Shown: positions 25,411-36,595, counted from the first letter of the stretch. The stretch: DNA of 64,000 bases from Planobispora longispora (GCF_016863135.1 NZ_BOOH01000045.1:1-64000); one strand, 5' to 3'. Notes: generated from the sequence alone by a model not told the origin. Program-made: numbers and translations.

Positions 25411-25656
25411 GTGGCGCGCGTCATCGTCGACGTCATGCTGAAGCCGGAGATTCTCGACGCGCAGGGCCAGGCCATCGCCCGCGCGCTCCCGCGGCTCGGC
25501 TTCTCCGGTGTGTCCTCGGTACGGCAGGGCAAGCGGTTCGAGGTCGAGATCGAGGGCCCGGCCGACGAGGCCGCGCTCGCGGAGGTCCGCAAGATGGCCG
25601 AGACCCTGCTCGCCAACACGGTGATCGAGGATTTCACCGTCACCGTCGCCGGCTGA
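25411..25656 (+). CDS. purS: Phosphoribosylformylglycinamidine synthase subunit PurS
   Basis: An 81-residue subunit that bridges PurQ and PurL and helps ammonia transfer in the fourth step of purine synthesis. The sequence VARVIVDVMLKPEILDAQG and the RQGKRFEVEIEG core are diagnostic. The GTG start follows TGGAGGAAC by six bases; longer upstream frames run into the promoter. Unusually it is separated from purQ by a HATPase gene and a repeat array, instead of being directly coupled to purQ. Confidence 0.95.
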   Translation: MARVIVDVMLKPEILDAQGQAIARALPRLGFSGVSSVRQGKRFEVEIEGPADEAALAEVRKMAETLLANTVIEDFTVTVAG

Positions 25657-25828
25657 ACAGTCACAATAGCCACAGGAAATTCCGGTAGAGCCAGGAGAAT
25701 TCCAACGCGGCAGGACACAAACACCACGACCTGACCAACAGTAGATAACATCACAGTTATTTTGCGGTTAGCCCCGATTGTGTCAGGGAAGCCTTTCGAG
25801 GGTGACGTCTGGCCCCGGGAGGAAACCG

Positions 25829-26269
25829 GTGGATATCGAGTTCTCGCTGGCTCTGCCAAGGGAGGCCATCGGCATCCCGATGGTCCGCAGGGTCCTCGGA
25901 GACTCTCTGCGCTCCCTCCACGTCACGGAGAACTGCGTCTCCGACATCCTGCTCGCGGTGAGCGAGGCGTGCGGCAACGCGGTGCGCTACGGCGGCCCGG
26001 CCAACCGCTACCAGGTCGAGGCCGCCATCGGCTACGGCCGCTGCGACGTGCGCATCATCGACAAGGGCCGCGGGCTGATGCGGATGCCCGAGCGCTATCC
26101 CTCCCCCGACCTCGAGAACGGCCGCGGCATCCTCATCATGCGGGCCGTGGTCGACGAGATCTTCTTCGACATCGCCCCCGGCCAGGGCACCACGGTGCAC
26201 CTGAGCAAGCGGCTCGACGTGGAGGAGGGAGCCCGCGCCCCCGGCCGCAGGGAGCTCGCCTCGGTCTGA
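25829..26269 (+). CDS. HATPase_c (RsbW/SpoIIAB-like) ATP-binding regulatory protein
   Basis: A 146-residue GHKL ATPase domain like anti-sigma factor kinases. The N box is ILLAVSEACGNAVRYG, the G1 box is VRIIDKGRGL and the G2 box is ENGRGILIMRAVVDE. Streptomycetes carry many such proteins, which partner anti-sigma antagonists. No sigma factor or antagonist gene is adjacent. GTG 25829 follows GGGAGGAAA; a frame open from 25778 is longer but lacks a ribosome site. The AT-rich 170 bases upstream probably hold its own promoter. Its position inside the purS-purQ interval is odd. Confidence 0.85.
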   Translation: MDIEFSLALPREAIGIPMVRRVLGDSLRSLHVTENCVSDILLAVSEACGNAVRYGGPANRYQVEAAIGYGRCDVRIIDKGRGLMRMPERYPSPDLENGRGILIMRAVVDEIFFDIAPGQGTTVHLSKRLDVEEGARAPGRRELASV

Positions 26270-26283
26270 GCGCGCGTCCGGGC

Positions 26284-26408
26284 GATCACGTCGATGCGAT
26301 CACGCCCGGGGATCACGTCCGGGCGATCGCGTTCATGTGATCGCGTTCATGTGATCGCGTTCGCGTGATCGCCTCCATACGATCGCGTTCGTGCGATCGT
26401 GTTCGTGC
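26284..26408. repeat. 14-base tandem repeat array (about nine units)
   Basis: Consensus GATCGCGTTCATGY, with one 13-base unit. Units 4-6 and 8-9 are nearly identical. It starts 15 bases after the HATPase stop and ends about 160 bases before purQ, filling much of a 302-base gap. No CRISPR features. The remainder up to 26571 is the purQ leader. Confidence 0.85.
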
Positions 26409-26571
26409 GATCCTCCAACGGCGCGCCCCCTTCCGGCGCGGCCGATCGTGCGATCCGACGACTCCGCGTGCGACTCTCTCATGCGGAGCGGATAGCCTGG
26501 GCGCACCGCCGCAGACCGCCGTCCGCCGTGAGACGTCGGCGCGGTGCTCGTTTGTGGAGGGAAACGCTGTC

Positions 26572-27248
26572 ATGAGTGCTGCCCGCGTGGGCGTCGTCAC
26601 TTTCCCCGGAACCCTTGACGATCAGGACGCGGCCCGCGCCGTACGCCATGCGGGCGGCGAGGCCGTCCCGCTCTGGCACGCGGACCCCGACCTCAAGGGT
26701 GTGGACGCCGTCTTCCTGCCCGGCGGTTTCTCCTACGGGGACTACCTGCGGTGCGGTGCGATCTCCCGGTTCGCGCCGCTGATGGAGGAGCTGATCCCCG
26801 CCGCCCGGGCCGGGCTGCCGGTGCTGGGCACCTGCAACGGCTTCCAGATCCTCTGCGAGGCCCACCTGCTGCCCGGCGCGCTGATGCGCAACGCCAGCCT
26901 GCACTACATCTGCCGCGACCAGGGCGTCGTCGTGGAGAACACCGCCACCCCCTGGACCGCCGACTTCACCGAGGGCCAGAGGATCGTGCTCCCGATCAAG
27001 CACGGCGAGGGCCGCTACGTCGCCGACGAGGCGACCCTCGCGGCCCTGGAGGCGAACGGCCAGGTCGTCTTCCGCTACGTCGGGAACCCCAACGGCTCCC
27101 TGAACGACATCGCGGGCATCCGCAACGAGGCCGGCAACATCGTCGGCCTGATGCCCCACCCCGAGCACGCCGTCGAGGATCTGACCGGCGCCCCGAGCAC
27201 CGACGGCCGCGGGTTCTTCACCTCGATCCTGAAGAAGCTGGTGAACGC

Positions 27249-27252
<4 letters not shown>
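26572..27252 (+). CDS. purQ: Phosphoribosylformylglycinamidine synthase subunit PurQ (glutaminase)
   Basis: A 226-residue class I glutamine amidotransferase that supplies ammonia to PurL. The nucleophile Cys is in GTCNGFQ and the His/Glu pair is in PHPEHA near the end. The N-terminus [19 protein letters not shown] is typical of PurQ. ATG 26572 follows GGAGGGAAA. Its stop overlaps the purL GTG (GTGA), so the two subunits are co-translated. Sits downstream of the 14-base repeat array. Confidence 0.96.
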
Positions 27253-29516
<2,264 letters not shown>

Positions 29517-29529
29517 TCGGCGGACGCGG

Positions 29530-29565
29530 AGGAGGGGTACGGCCCGCGCGGGCCGTACCCCTCCT
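29530..29565 (+). terminator. Terminator after purL
   Basis: Seventeen-base perfect arms (AGGAGGGGTACGGCCCG) with a minimal loop, followed by TCC. It lies 14 bases after the purL stop. Confidence 0.88.
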
Positions 29566-29723
29566 TCCATCCGGCGCCCCGATCGTGACCGGGTGTCGAT
29601 GGAAACCGCGTTGGCGACAACGGCGGCGTATCGCAATAATCGGATCGTTCGGGGGAGCCCCGTCTGCGGACGGGGGCGGACGCACAGGGGGTTACGCGAC
29701 TCCCGTTGAATACGGAGGCCACC

Positions 29724-31778
29724 GTGCCGACGAACGACCCGACGGCCACCTCGCTCGTGGGCAGCGCCGGGCCTGAGCCCTACCTCCCTCCGGCCACGCA
29801 GCCGGTCCGCTCGGTCGTCTGGGTGATCCACCTGGCGCTGCCGATGCTGGGACTCTGGCTGCTGCTCGCCAACCACGACCACATCAACGTCAAGTGGCAG
29901 CACAATCCCAGCCACTTCCTACTGATCATCGTCGTCGCGGGGATCAACTTCGTCCTGGGCACCATGATCAGCCAGACGGCGGCCCGGCGGTCGGACGCCC
30001 GGCTGCTCCTGCTCTCACTGGTCTTCCTGAGCAGCTCCGGATTCTTCCTCATGCACGGCCTGGCCACCCCGAAGGTCATCCTCCCGGCCGGCAGCTACGG
30101 GTTCGACCTGTCCCAGCCGGTCGGTCTCCTGCTGGCCTCGGGGTTCGCCTTCGCCTCGGCGCTGCCGCTGAACGACCGCGCCGCGGCCGCCGTCCTGCGC
30201 TCGCAGATCTGGCTCCGCGGCGGGCTCGCGCTGCTGCTGGTGCTGTGGGGGGTGCTCTCGCTCGTCCCCGGTCTCACCCCGCTGTCCAGCAAGCCCCCGG
30301 AGCTGGGGGCCGGCCTCGGCGGGGCCGAACTGCTCGGGCTGGCCCTGTACGGCGCGGCCGCGGTGCTGCTCTTCCAGCATCACCGCAGGCGCCCGGCGGC
30401 GATGCTGATCAGCATGATCACCGCCTACGCCCTGCTCGCCGAGGCGATGCTCGCCGGGATGTACCACCGCAACTGGCACCTGTCGTGGTGGCTGTGGCAC
30501 CTGCTGCTCACCTTCGCCTTCGTGTTCGTCGCCTACGGCGCCCACATCCAGTCGCGCCGCGAGGGCACCACCGCCGGGCTGTTCGACTCGATCGCCCTGA
30601 CGGCGACCGTCCGGAGGATCCGGGCGGACTACGAGCGGGCGCTGGAGGAACTGGTCGGCCATCTGCGGCGCCGGGCGGACAGCCGGGTCCCGGTCGCGAC
30701 CCGGCTGGCGGGCAAGTTCGGGCTCACCGAGGCGCAGGCCGCCGTGCTCGACCGGGCGGGCGAGGCGCTGGCCAACGAGCGCGAGCTGTCGGAGCGGCTG
30801 GCCGCGCTGGTGGACCTGGGCAACCGGGCCCGCGTCGGCCTCCCCGAGGACGAACTGCTCGTGCAGTCGCTGGAGCGGGCGCGGCAGGCGTACGGGGACG
30901 TGCGCATCGCGCTGGTCTCGGACGGGCGGGTCTCCCTCGGCGCGGCGGAGTACCGCGCGGACGACTTCCCCGCGGGCGGGCCGATCCGGGCCGACGGCTC
31001 GGTCGTCCACCCGCTGACCGTCAAGGGACGGCTCGCCGGGGCCCTGCGGGTGCCGGTGGGCCGGACGCCCCAGGACGACGCGCTCGCGGCCACCCTGGCC
31101 GGCCAGATGTCCATCTCCCTGGAGAACGCCCGGCTCTACCAGGAGCTGGAGACCCTGTTCCGGCAGTACATGTCGCCGGATGTGGCCAAGTCGCTGCTGG
31201 CCGATCCGCGGACCGCGGAGCTCGGCGGCGAGCTGGTCGAGCTCACCGCGCTCTTCGCCGATCTGAAGGGGTTCACGAGCTTCTCCGAGCGGGTCGCGCC
31301 GGGAGAGATCGTGGAGATGCTGAACCGCTACCACACGGCGGCCGTCCCGATCATCCTCGGGAACGGCGGCACGATCGTGCAGTTCGTCGGCGACGCGCTG
31401 CTGGCGCTGTTCAACGCCCCGGCCCGGCAGTCCGACCACGCCGCGGCCGCGGCCCGGGCGGGCCTGGCCATGCAGGAGGCCGCCGCGGAGATCGTCGCCG
31501 ACGCGCCCGGCTATCCCCGGTTCAGGATCGGGATCAACACCGGGCCCGCCCTCGTCGGCAACATCGGCAGCCCCCAGCTGCGCGGGTTCAACGCGATGGG
31601 CGACTGCGTGAACGTGGCCGCCCGGCTGGAGGGGATCGCCGAGCCGGGCACCGTCGTGATCGGCCAGAGCACCCTCGACCAGATCGGCTCGCACGCGCGG
31701 GTCAGCTCCCTGGGGGAGCTGAGCCTCAAGGGCAAGGAGAAGCCCGTCCACGCCTACGTGCTCTCCGGGCTCTCGTGA
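29724..31778 (+). CDS. Membrane-bound class III nucleotidyl cyclase
   Basis: A 684-residue protein with about seven N-terminal membrane helices (residues 30-280) and a GAF-like linker (about 330-470). The C-terminal cyclase domain starts at VELTALFADLKGFTSFSERV. Metal Asps are 513 (FADLKGF) and 557 (VGDALLALF); the transition-state NVAAR is kept. The purine-specifying Lys is Gln553 (IVQFVGD), and the partner position is Asn623 (FNAMGDCVN). A Gln/Asn pair replaces Lys/Asp in Mycobacterium tuberculosis Rv0386, an adenylyl cyclase, so cAMP is still plausible. GTG 29724 sits five bases after GGAGG; TTG 29706 is the alternative. A CRP-like gene follows co-directionally. Confidence 0.85.
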   Translation: MPTNDPTATSLVGSAGPEPYLPPATQPVRSVVWVIHLALPMLGLWLLLANHDHINVKWQHNPSHFLLIIVVAGINFVLGTMISQTAARRSDARLLLLSLVFLSSSGFFLMHGLATPKVILPAGSYGFDLSQPVGLLLASGFAFASALPLNDRAAAAVLRSQIWLRGGLALLLVLWGVLSLVPGLTPLSSKPPELGAGLGGAELLGLALYGAAAVLLFQHHRRRPAAMLISMITAYALLAEAMLAGMYHRNWHLSWWLWHLLLTFAFVFVAYGAHIQSRREGTTAGLFDSIALTATVRRIRADYERALEELVGHLRRRADSRVPVATRLAGKFGLTEAQAAVLDRAGEALANERELSERLAALVDLGNRARVGLPEDELLVQSLERARQAYGDVRIALVSDGRVSLGAAEYRADDFPAGGPIRADGSVVHPLTVKGRLAGALRVPVGRTPQDDALAATLAGQMSISLENARLYQELETLFRQYMSPDVAKSLLADPRTAELGGELVELTALFADLKGFTSFSERVAPGEIVEMLNRYHTAAVPIILGNGGTIVQFVGDALLALFNAPARQSDHAAAAARAGLAMQEAAAEIVADAPGYPRFRIGINTGPALVGNIGSPQLRGFNAMGDCVNVAARLEGIAEPGTVVIGQSTLDQIGSHARVSSLGELSLKGKEKPVHAYVLSGLS

Positions 31779-31938
31779 CCGGCTTCTGCCGACGTAATTC
31801 TAGTGATTTATCCGAATTCACCAGGGTTTGAGGCGCAGAGTGGGAATTCCCTCGCCGGAGTGCGTTCTCCAGCGGGGGCCATACCGACATAATCGACATC
31901 TGTCACCGACACTCCGCCCGAGCCGCCAGGGGGTGCAC

Positions 31939-32607
31939 GTGAGTACTTCTTCCGAGCCGGGTGAGTTCCTCGCCCTCTTCACCCCCGACGAGGCCGCCGC
32001 GCTCCGCGCGACGGGGCGGGTCCGGCGGTGGGACCGGGGGGCGACCCTGATGACCGAGGGCGACGTCTCGGACTGGGTGCTCGTGCTGACCGCCGGCCGG
32101 GTCAAGGTCTCCTCGCACACGGCGAGCGGGACCGAGGTCGTCCTCGCCATCCGCGGGCCCGGCTCGCTGCTGGGCGAGTTCTCGGTCATCGACGGCCTGC
32201 CCCGGTCGGCCACGGTCACCGCCCTGGAGCCGGTCGAGGGCATCGCCGTCCGCGACTTCACCGCCTTCCTCCAGCAGCACGGCCGGATCGCGGTGCTGCT
32301 GCTGCAGATGGTGACCAGCCGGGTGCGCGACGCCGACCGCAAGCGGATCGAGTACGGCGCGTTCGACACCACGGGGCGGGTGGCGACCCGGCTGGTGGAG
32401 CTGGCCGAGCGGTACGGCAAGCCGGCCAACGGCGGGATCCGGGTGGAGCTCCCGCTCTCCCAGGACGAGCTGGCCGGGTGGACCGGCGCCTCGCGCGAGG
32501 CGGTCAGCAAGGCCCTGCGGTCGCTCCGGGACCGGGGCCTGATCGCGACCGGCCGCCGCCGCGTGGTCGTCCACGATCTGGAGGGCCTGCGCAGACGGGC
32601 CAGGTGA
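31939..32607 (+). CDS. Crp/Fnr family transcriptional regulator
   Basis: A 222-residue cyclic-nucleotide-binding regulator. The phosphate-binding cassette LLGEFSVIDGLPRSATVTA retains Glu, Arg and Ser in the positions used by CRP for cAMP. The C-terminal winged helix is LSQDELAGWTGASREAVSKALRS. The gene lies 160 bases after the cyclase, in the same direction, suggesting it is the cAMP receptor of that enzyme. GTG 31939 is chosen (STSSEPGEFLALF); another GTG two codons upstream is possible. Confidence 0.9.
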   Translation: MSTSSEPGEFLALFTPDEAAALRATGRVRRWDRGATLMTEGDVSDWVLVLTAGRVKVSSHTASGTEVVLAIRGPGSLLGEFSVIDGLPRSATVTALEPVEGIAVRDFTAFLQQHGRIAVLLLQMVTSRVRDADRKRIEYGAFDTTGRVATRLVELAERYGKPANGGIRVELPLSQDELAGWTGASREAVSKALRSLRDRGLIATGRRRVVVHDLEGLRRRAR

Positions 32608-32686
32608 CCGGCCCGCCGGAGGTCCGGGCGGGGATCGCCGGCACCCCGGACAAAACGGGCGTACGCCGTACGTCAGACTGGAGCCT

Positions 32687-34219
32687 ATGGTCGCGCTTCC
32701 CCAGGACCTTCCCGGCTCGCCGGAATACGTCTCGAAGCTCCGCTACGCGTGGCGGGTCTGCTCGGTCACCAGCCTCGGCCTGGTGCTGATCGGCGTCTCC
32801 GGGAGCACGCTCAACGTCGCCCTGCCGGCGGTGGTCCGGCACTTCCACGCCGACGCGTTCGCCTCCGGCTGGATCCTCCTGGCCTTCCTGCTCGTCAACA
32901 CCTCGACCCTGGTGTTCTTCGGCCGGGTGGCCGACCTCCTGGGCCGCCGGGAGGTGTACCTCACCGGGTTCGCCCTGTTCACCGCGGCCTCACTGCTGGC
33001 GGGCCTGTCGCCGAACGTCTGGTTCCTGATCGCGATGCGGGCGCTCCAGGCGATCGGCGCGGCGATGATCCTGGCCAACGGAACCGTGATCATCACCGAC
33101 GCCTTCCCGCCCGACCGGCTCAGCCAGGGCATGGGCGTCTACATCGGCACGCTCTCGGTCGCCCAGCTCGCCGGCCCCACCCTGGGCGGCCTGGTCGCCG
33201 AGGCCGCCGGATGGCAGTGGATCTTCTGGGTGAACGTGCCCGCCGGACTGATCGCCCTCGTCTGGGGGGCGTTCACCCTGCGCAAGGTCGAGCGCGGCCC
33301 CCGCGAGCCGGTGGACGCCCTGGGCAACCTGATCGTCTTCGCCGCCATGTCGGCGGCGCTCATCGCGCTGTCCGAGGCGGGCTCGCGCGGGCTGGGCAGT
33401 ACGGTCGTGCTCGCCGGCGCGGCCATCACGGCGGTCCTGATCCCGCTGCTGATCGTCGTGGAGCGCCGCGCCTCGCACCCGGTGCTCAACGTGCGCCTGT
33501 TCGGCGAGCGCATGCTGGCCTTCGCCAATCTCGCCTCGTTCTGCAACGCGCTGGCCCGCGCGTCGCTGATCCTCCTGGCCGCCCTCTACTTCCAGGCGGC
33601 CAGGGGCGTCGACGCCGTCACCGCCGCGCTGGGCGTGCTCCCGGTCCCGGTCGGCATGGCCCTGGCCTCCCCCGTCACGGGCGCCCTCGGCCGCCGGATC
33701 TCCCCCTACGCCCTGTCGGTGGGCGGCGCGCTGCTGGGCACGTGCGGGCTGGGGGTCCTGATGCTGAACACCGCGCCGGCGACGCCGTACTGGGTCATCG
33801 GGATCGGCCTGTTCCTGTGCGGCTGCGGGAGCGGAACGTTCCTGACCGGCAACACCACCCAGGTGATGAAGGCCCTCCCGCCGGGGAGCCTCGGCGTGGT
33901 CAACGGCTTCCGGCTCATGGTGATGAACGTCGGCATCGTGCTCAGCGTCGCCCTCACCCTGAGCGTGCTCACCAGCGCGGTCAGCCCCGCCCTGCGCGCC
34001 CAGGTCTACGCGGGCACGCTCTCGCGCATGTCGCCGGTCGCAGTGGACCAGCTCATGGACGGCTTCCAGAGGACGTACGGCGTGCTGTTCTGCGTCGCGG
34101 TGGCCGGGACCCTGCTGGCCGCCCTGGCGCGCTCCCGCAAGATCCCGGGCGTTCCGAGCGATGCGGGCGACGCCGGCTCCCAGAACGATCCGGACGACCG
34201 GGACTCCGCCTCGCGGTAG
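32687..34219 (+). CDS. MFS transporter, DHA2 (EmrB/QacA-like) family
   Basis: A 510-residue proton-driven exporter with about 14 helices. Motif A is GRVADLLGRREVY, and the family-typical QAIGAAMILANGTVII follows. The C-terminal tail after about residue 480 (SDAGDAGSQNDPDD) is polar and encoded by sequence that matches the antisense of an MTHFR-like gene (see the pseudogene). Drug or toxin efflux is the usual role. It starts at ATG 32687. No regulator is directly upstream; it is convergent with the TetR gene. Confidence 0.88.
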   Translation: MVALPQDLPGSPEYVSKLRYAWRVCSVTSLGLVLIGVSGSTLNVALPAVVRHFHADAFASGWILLAFLLVNTSTLVFFGRVADLLGRREVYLTGFALFTAASLLAGLSPNVWFLIAMRALQAIGAAMILANGTVIITDAFPPDRLSQGMGVYIGTLSVAQLAGPTLGGLVAEAAGWQWIFWVNVPAGLIALVWGAFTLRKVERGPREPVDALGNLIVFAAMSAALIALSEAGSRGLGSTVVLAGAAITAVLIPLLIVVERRASHPVLNVRLFGERMLAFANLASFCNALARASLILLAALYFQAARGVDAVTAALGVLPVPVGMALASPVTGALGRRISPYALSVGGALLGTCGLGVLMLNTAPATPYWVIGIGLFLCGCGSGTFLTGNTTQVMKALPPGSLGVVNGFRLMVMNVGIVLSVALTLSVLTSAVSPALRAQVYAGTLSRMSPVAVDQLMDGFQRTYGVLFCVAVAGTLLAALARSRKIPGVPSDAGDAGSQNDPDDRDSASR

Positions 34220-34279
34220 CGGGCCGCCGGGATCAGGAAGGATCCGGCGATCTCGCCGAGCGCGCCGATGCGGTGGCGG
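34190..34279 (-). pseudogene. Internally deleted remnant of a second MTHFR-like gene
   Basis: Positions 34190-34236 match 36606-36652 (3' end of the MTHFR-like gene) at 41 of 47 bases. Positions 34227-34279 match 37255-37307 (its 5' part) at 44 of 53, including 16 identical in a row. The two meet at a shared ten-base word, CCGGGAYCAG. Translated, HRIGALGEIAGSFLIP runs straight into ARYREAESRSSG. The missing part equals 612 bases, exactly 204 codons. The scar supplies the last codons of both flanking genes. Confidence 0.8.
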
Positions 34280-34919
34280 CCATGGCCTCGATGCCGCCGA
34301 TGAGCAGGTCGGCGCCGAAGGTGTCGTAGAGATCGGGGTCGATCCCCTCCGCCAGGGGGGAGGCCATCTCCACGATGTGCGGGTAGAGGCCGGACGGGAG
34401 CGACTGGAGGGTCAGGCGCTTGACGCGCACCCGCTCGGCCGCCTCCTCCTCGGTCAGGCCGGGGCAGCGGCGGTTCAGCGGCCCGGAGGCCAGGGCGATC
34501 GCGCCGTGGAGGAGATACTTCGAGATCAGGCAGCTCTGCTCGTAACCGAAGCCCGCCCGCTTGGCCAGTCCGAGCGCGGTGTCCCACACGCGCAGGAAGT
34601 TCGGCACCTCCAGGCCGTCGATCTCTTCGAGGACGGCCGCCGCGCAGGGATGGCGGCGCAGCACCCGGACGAGGCCCGCGACCAGCGCGCGGAGCTGCTC
34701 CTGCCAGGGGGCGCCGTCCTCCTCGATCACGAAGCCCTCGATCAGGTGGTCGGCCATGCCGACGGTGAGCTGCTCCTTGTTCTTGAAGTGCCAGTAGAGC
34801 GCCATCGGCGTGACGCCCAGCTCCTGGGCGAGCCGCCGGATGGTCACCGCGGCGAGCCCCTCGGCGTCACCGATCTGCAGCGCCCGCTCGACGACCGCCT
34901 CGCGGGTCAGTTTTCCCAT
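34233..34919 (-). CDS. TetR/AcrR family repressor with TetR-type C-terminal domain
   Basis: A 228-residue repressor. The HTH is VTIRRLAQELGVTPMALYWHFKNKEQL. The C-terminal ligand domain is of the tetracycline-repressor type. It is divergent from the MFS exporter at 35002, and two matching 13-base palindromes fill the shared intergenic region, so it very likely represses that exporter and itself. ATG 34919 is chosen where the HTH domain begins. The last 15 codons lie inside the MTHFR-like scar. Confidence 0.88.
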   Translation of the reverse strand: MGKLTREAVVERALQIGDAEGLAAVTIRRLAQELGVTPMALYWHFKNKEQLTVGMADHLIEGFVIEEDGAPWQEQLRALVAGLVRVLRRHPCAAAVLEEIDGLEVPNFLRVWDTALGLAKRAGFGYEQSCLISKYLLHGAIALASGPLNRRCPGLTEEEAAERVRVKRLTLQSLPSGLYPHIVEMASPLAEGIDPDLYDTFGADLLIGGIEAMAATASARSARSPDPS

Positions 34920-34932
34920 CACGCTTGACAAC

Positions 34933-34945
34933 TATACGCCGTATA
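34933..34945. promoter_or_regulatory. TetR operator 1
   Basis: Perfect palindrome TATACG-C-CGTATA, just after a TTGACA box (34925-34930). Shares the TRTACG-N-CGTAYA form with the second site 34 bases away centre to centre. Likely bound by the adjacent TetR protein. Confidence 0.7.
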
Positions 34946-34966
34946 AGCTCCACTATCCACCGTACA

Positions 34967-34979
34967 TGTACGTCGTACA
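34967..34979. promoter_or_regulatory. TetR operator 2
   Basis: Perfect palindrome TGTACG-T-CGTACA, overlapped by a second dyad CGTACATGTACG (34961-34972). It lies 22 bases before the exporter start. Two sites of the same form suggest cooperative control of both divergent genes. Confidence 0.7.
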
Positions 34980-35001
34980 AGTACACCGTAGAGGAGTGGG
35001 G

Positions 35002-36474
35002 ATGACGGACAACCGCAGGTGGTGGGCGCTGGGATCGATCTCCCTCGCCACTTTCATGACGTACCTCGACAACAACGTGGTCAACGTGGCGTTGCCGACG
35101 ATCCAGCGGGACCTCGGGCTGAGCATCTCGGGGCTGGAATGGATCGTGAGCGGCTACATCCTGGTGTTCGCCGGGCTGATGCTGGTCGGCGGGCGGCTGG
35201 CCGACGTCTTCGGCCGCAGGCGGGTGTTCCTGACCGGGCTCGGGATCTTCACCCTGGCCTCGCTGGCCGCCGGGCTCTCCCCGGACGGCGCGACCCTGAT
35301 CGCCACCCGGGCGGTGCAGGGCGTCGGGGCGGCTTTCCTGACCCCCACCGCGCTCGCGCTGATCGGCTCTGTCTTCCGCGACCCGAAGGAACGCGGCACG
35401 GCCGTCGGCCTGTGGAGCGCCGTCGGCGCGCTCGCCCTGGCGCTCGGCCCGCTGACCGGCGGGTTCATCAGCGAGCGCTGGGACTGGGGATGGATCTACC
35501 TGATCAACGTGCCGATCGGGGTCGTGACCTTCGGCCTCGGCCTGTGGGCGATCCGCCCGGCCGCCCAGGACCGGGTACGGCACAGCCTCGACGCGCCCGG
35601 CCTGGTCACCTCCAGCCTGGCCCTGTTCGCGCTGACCTACGCCCTCATCGAGGGCGAGGGCGCCGGATGGACCTCGCCGGAGATCCTGGGGGCCTTCGGG
35701 ATCGCGCTGGCGTCCGCGCTGGCCTTCGTGGTGCTGGAGACCCGGGGCCGGGAGCCGATGATCGACCTGTCGCTGTTCCGCTCCCGGGTGTTCAGCGGCG
35801 GCACGCTGTCCATGGGCCTGTGGTCGTTCGGGGTCTTCGGGATCTACTTCTTCACCGCGCTGTACCTGCAGAACGCGCTGGGCTTCACCCCCGTCGAGGC
35901 CGGAGCCGCGTTCGTGCCGATGGCCCTGGTGATGGCCGCGACCGCGACGGCCGCCCCGCGGATCAGCGGCGCCCTGGGCACCGCGCGGACGGTGGCGGCC
36001 GGACTGCTGCTGATGGCCGTGGCCGTGTTCGGGATCTCGTTCATCGGCGAGGGCGGGGCGTTCGGCGACCTGCTCCCCTGGTTCCTGACCTACGGCCTGG
36101 GCGGCGGCCTGCTGGTGCCGCTCACCACCGCCATCCTCGGCCAGCTCCCGGACGACCGCGCCGGGGTCGCCTCGGGCGTGCTGAACGTCTCGCGCGAGGT
36201 CTTCGGCCTGCTCGGCATCACGCTCCTCGGCGCGATCCTCAACTCCCGCCAGGCCGCGCTCGTCGCGGACGGGGCCCAGCCGCTGCCGGCGTTCCTGTCC
36301 GCCTACCAGTTCGCGCTGGTGCTCGCCGCGGCGATCGTCCTGGCAGGCGTGCCGATCAGCCTGTTCTCGCTGAGGTCGTCCCGAGGCTCCGCGACCGCCG
36401 CGGACTCCCGGCCCGGCCGCCACGCGGAGACGTCGGACGGCGAGGCCGGGCGCCCCGCCGTACCGGTGCCCTGA
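35002..36474 (+). CDS. MFS transporter, DHA2 family, TetR-controlled
   Basis: A 490-residue exporter with about 14 helices. The start MTDNRRWWALGSISLATFM leads into the family motif DNNVVNVALPTIQRDL. Motif A is GGRLADVFGRRRVF, and motif C-like sequence is GALALALGPLTGGF. ATG 35002 follows GAGGAG by five bases. It is divergent from the TetR gene, whose operators cover its promoter. Resistance to a drug or a self-made compound is the usual job. The C-terminal tail is charged and cytoplasmic. Confidence 0.9.
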   Translation: MTDNRRWWALGSISLATFMTYLDNNVVNVALPTIQRDLGLSISGLEWIVSGYILVFAGLMLVGGRLADVFGRRRVFLTGLGIFTLASLAAGLSPDGATLIATRAVQGVGAAFLTPTALALIGSVFRDPKERGTAVGLWSAVGALALALGPLTGGFISERWDWGWIYLINVPIGVVTFGLGLWAIRPAAQDRVRHSLDAPGLVTSSLALFALTYALIEGEGAGWTSPEILGAFGIALASALAFVVLETRGREPMIDLSLFRSRVFSGGTLSMGLWSFGVFGIYFFTALYLQNALGFTPVEAGAAFVPMALVMAATATAAPRISGALGTARTVAAGLLLMAVAVFGISFIGEGGAFGDLLPWFLTYGLGGGLLVPLTTAILGQLPDDRAGVASGVLNVSREVFGLLGITLLGAILNSRQAALVADGAQPLPAFLSAYQFALVLAAAIVLAGVPISLFSLRSSRGSATAADSRPGRHAETSDGEAGRPAVPVP

Positions 36475-36595
36475 CGAACGCGTCCCACCTCAACGGCCTC
36501 CCCCACCGGCACGGTGCCCTCGGGGCCGAGACGGACCCGAGGGCGGGCCCCGGCATGGACCGCAGACTTTCCGTACGGCGGCGCCGAGGTCGTGC

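Noticed and set aside
26284-26408. Possible CRISPR array
   Set aside because: Units are contiguous, 14 bases long, with no spacers and no cas genes.
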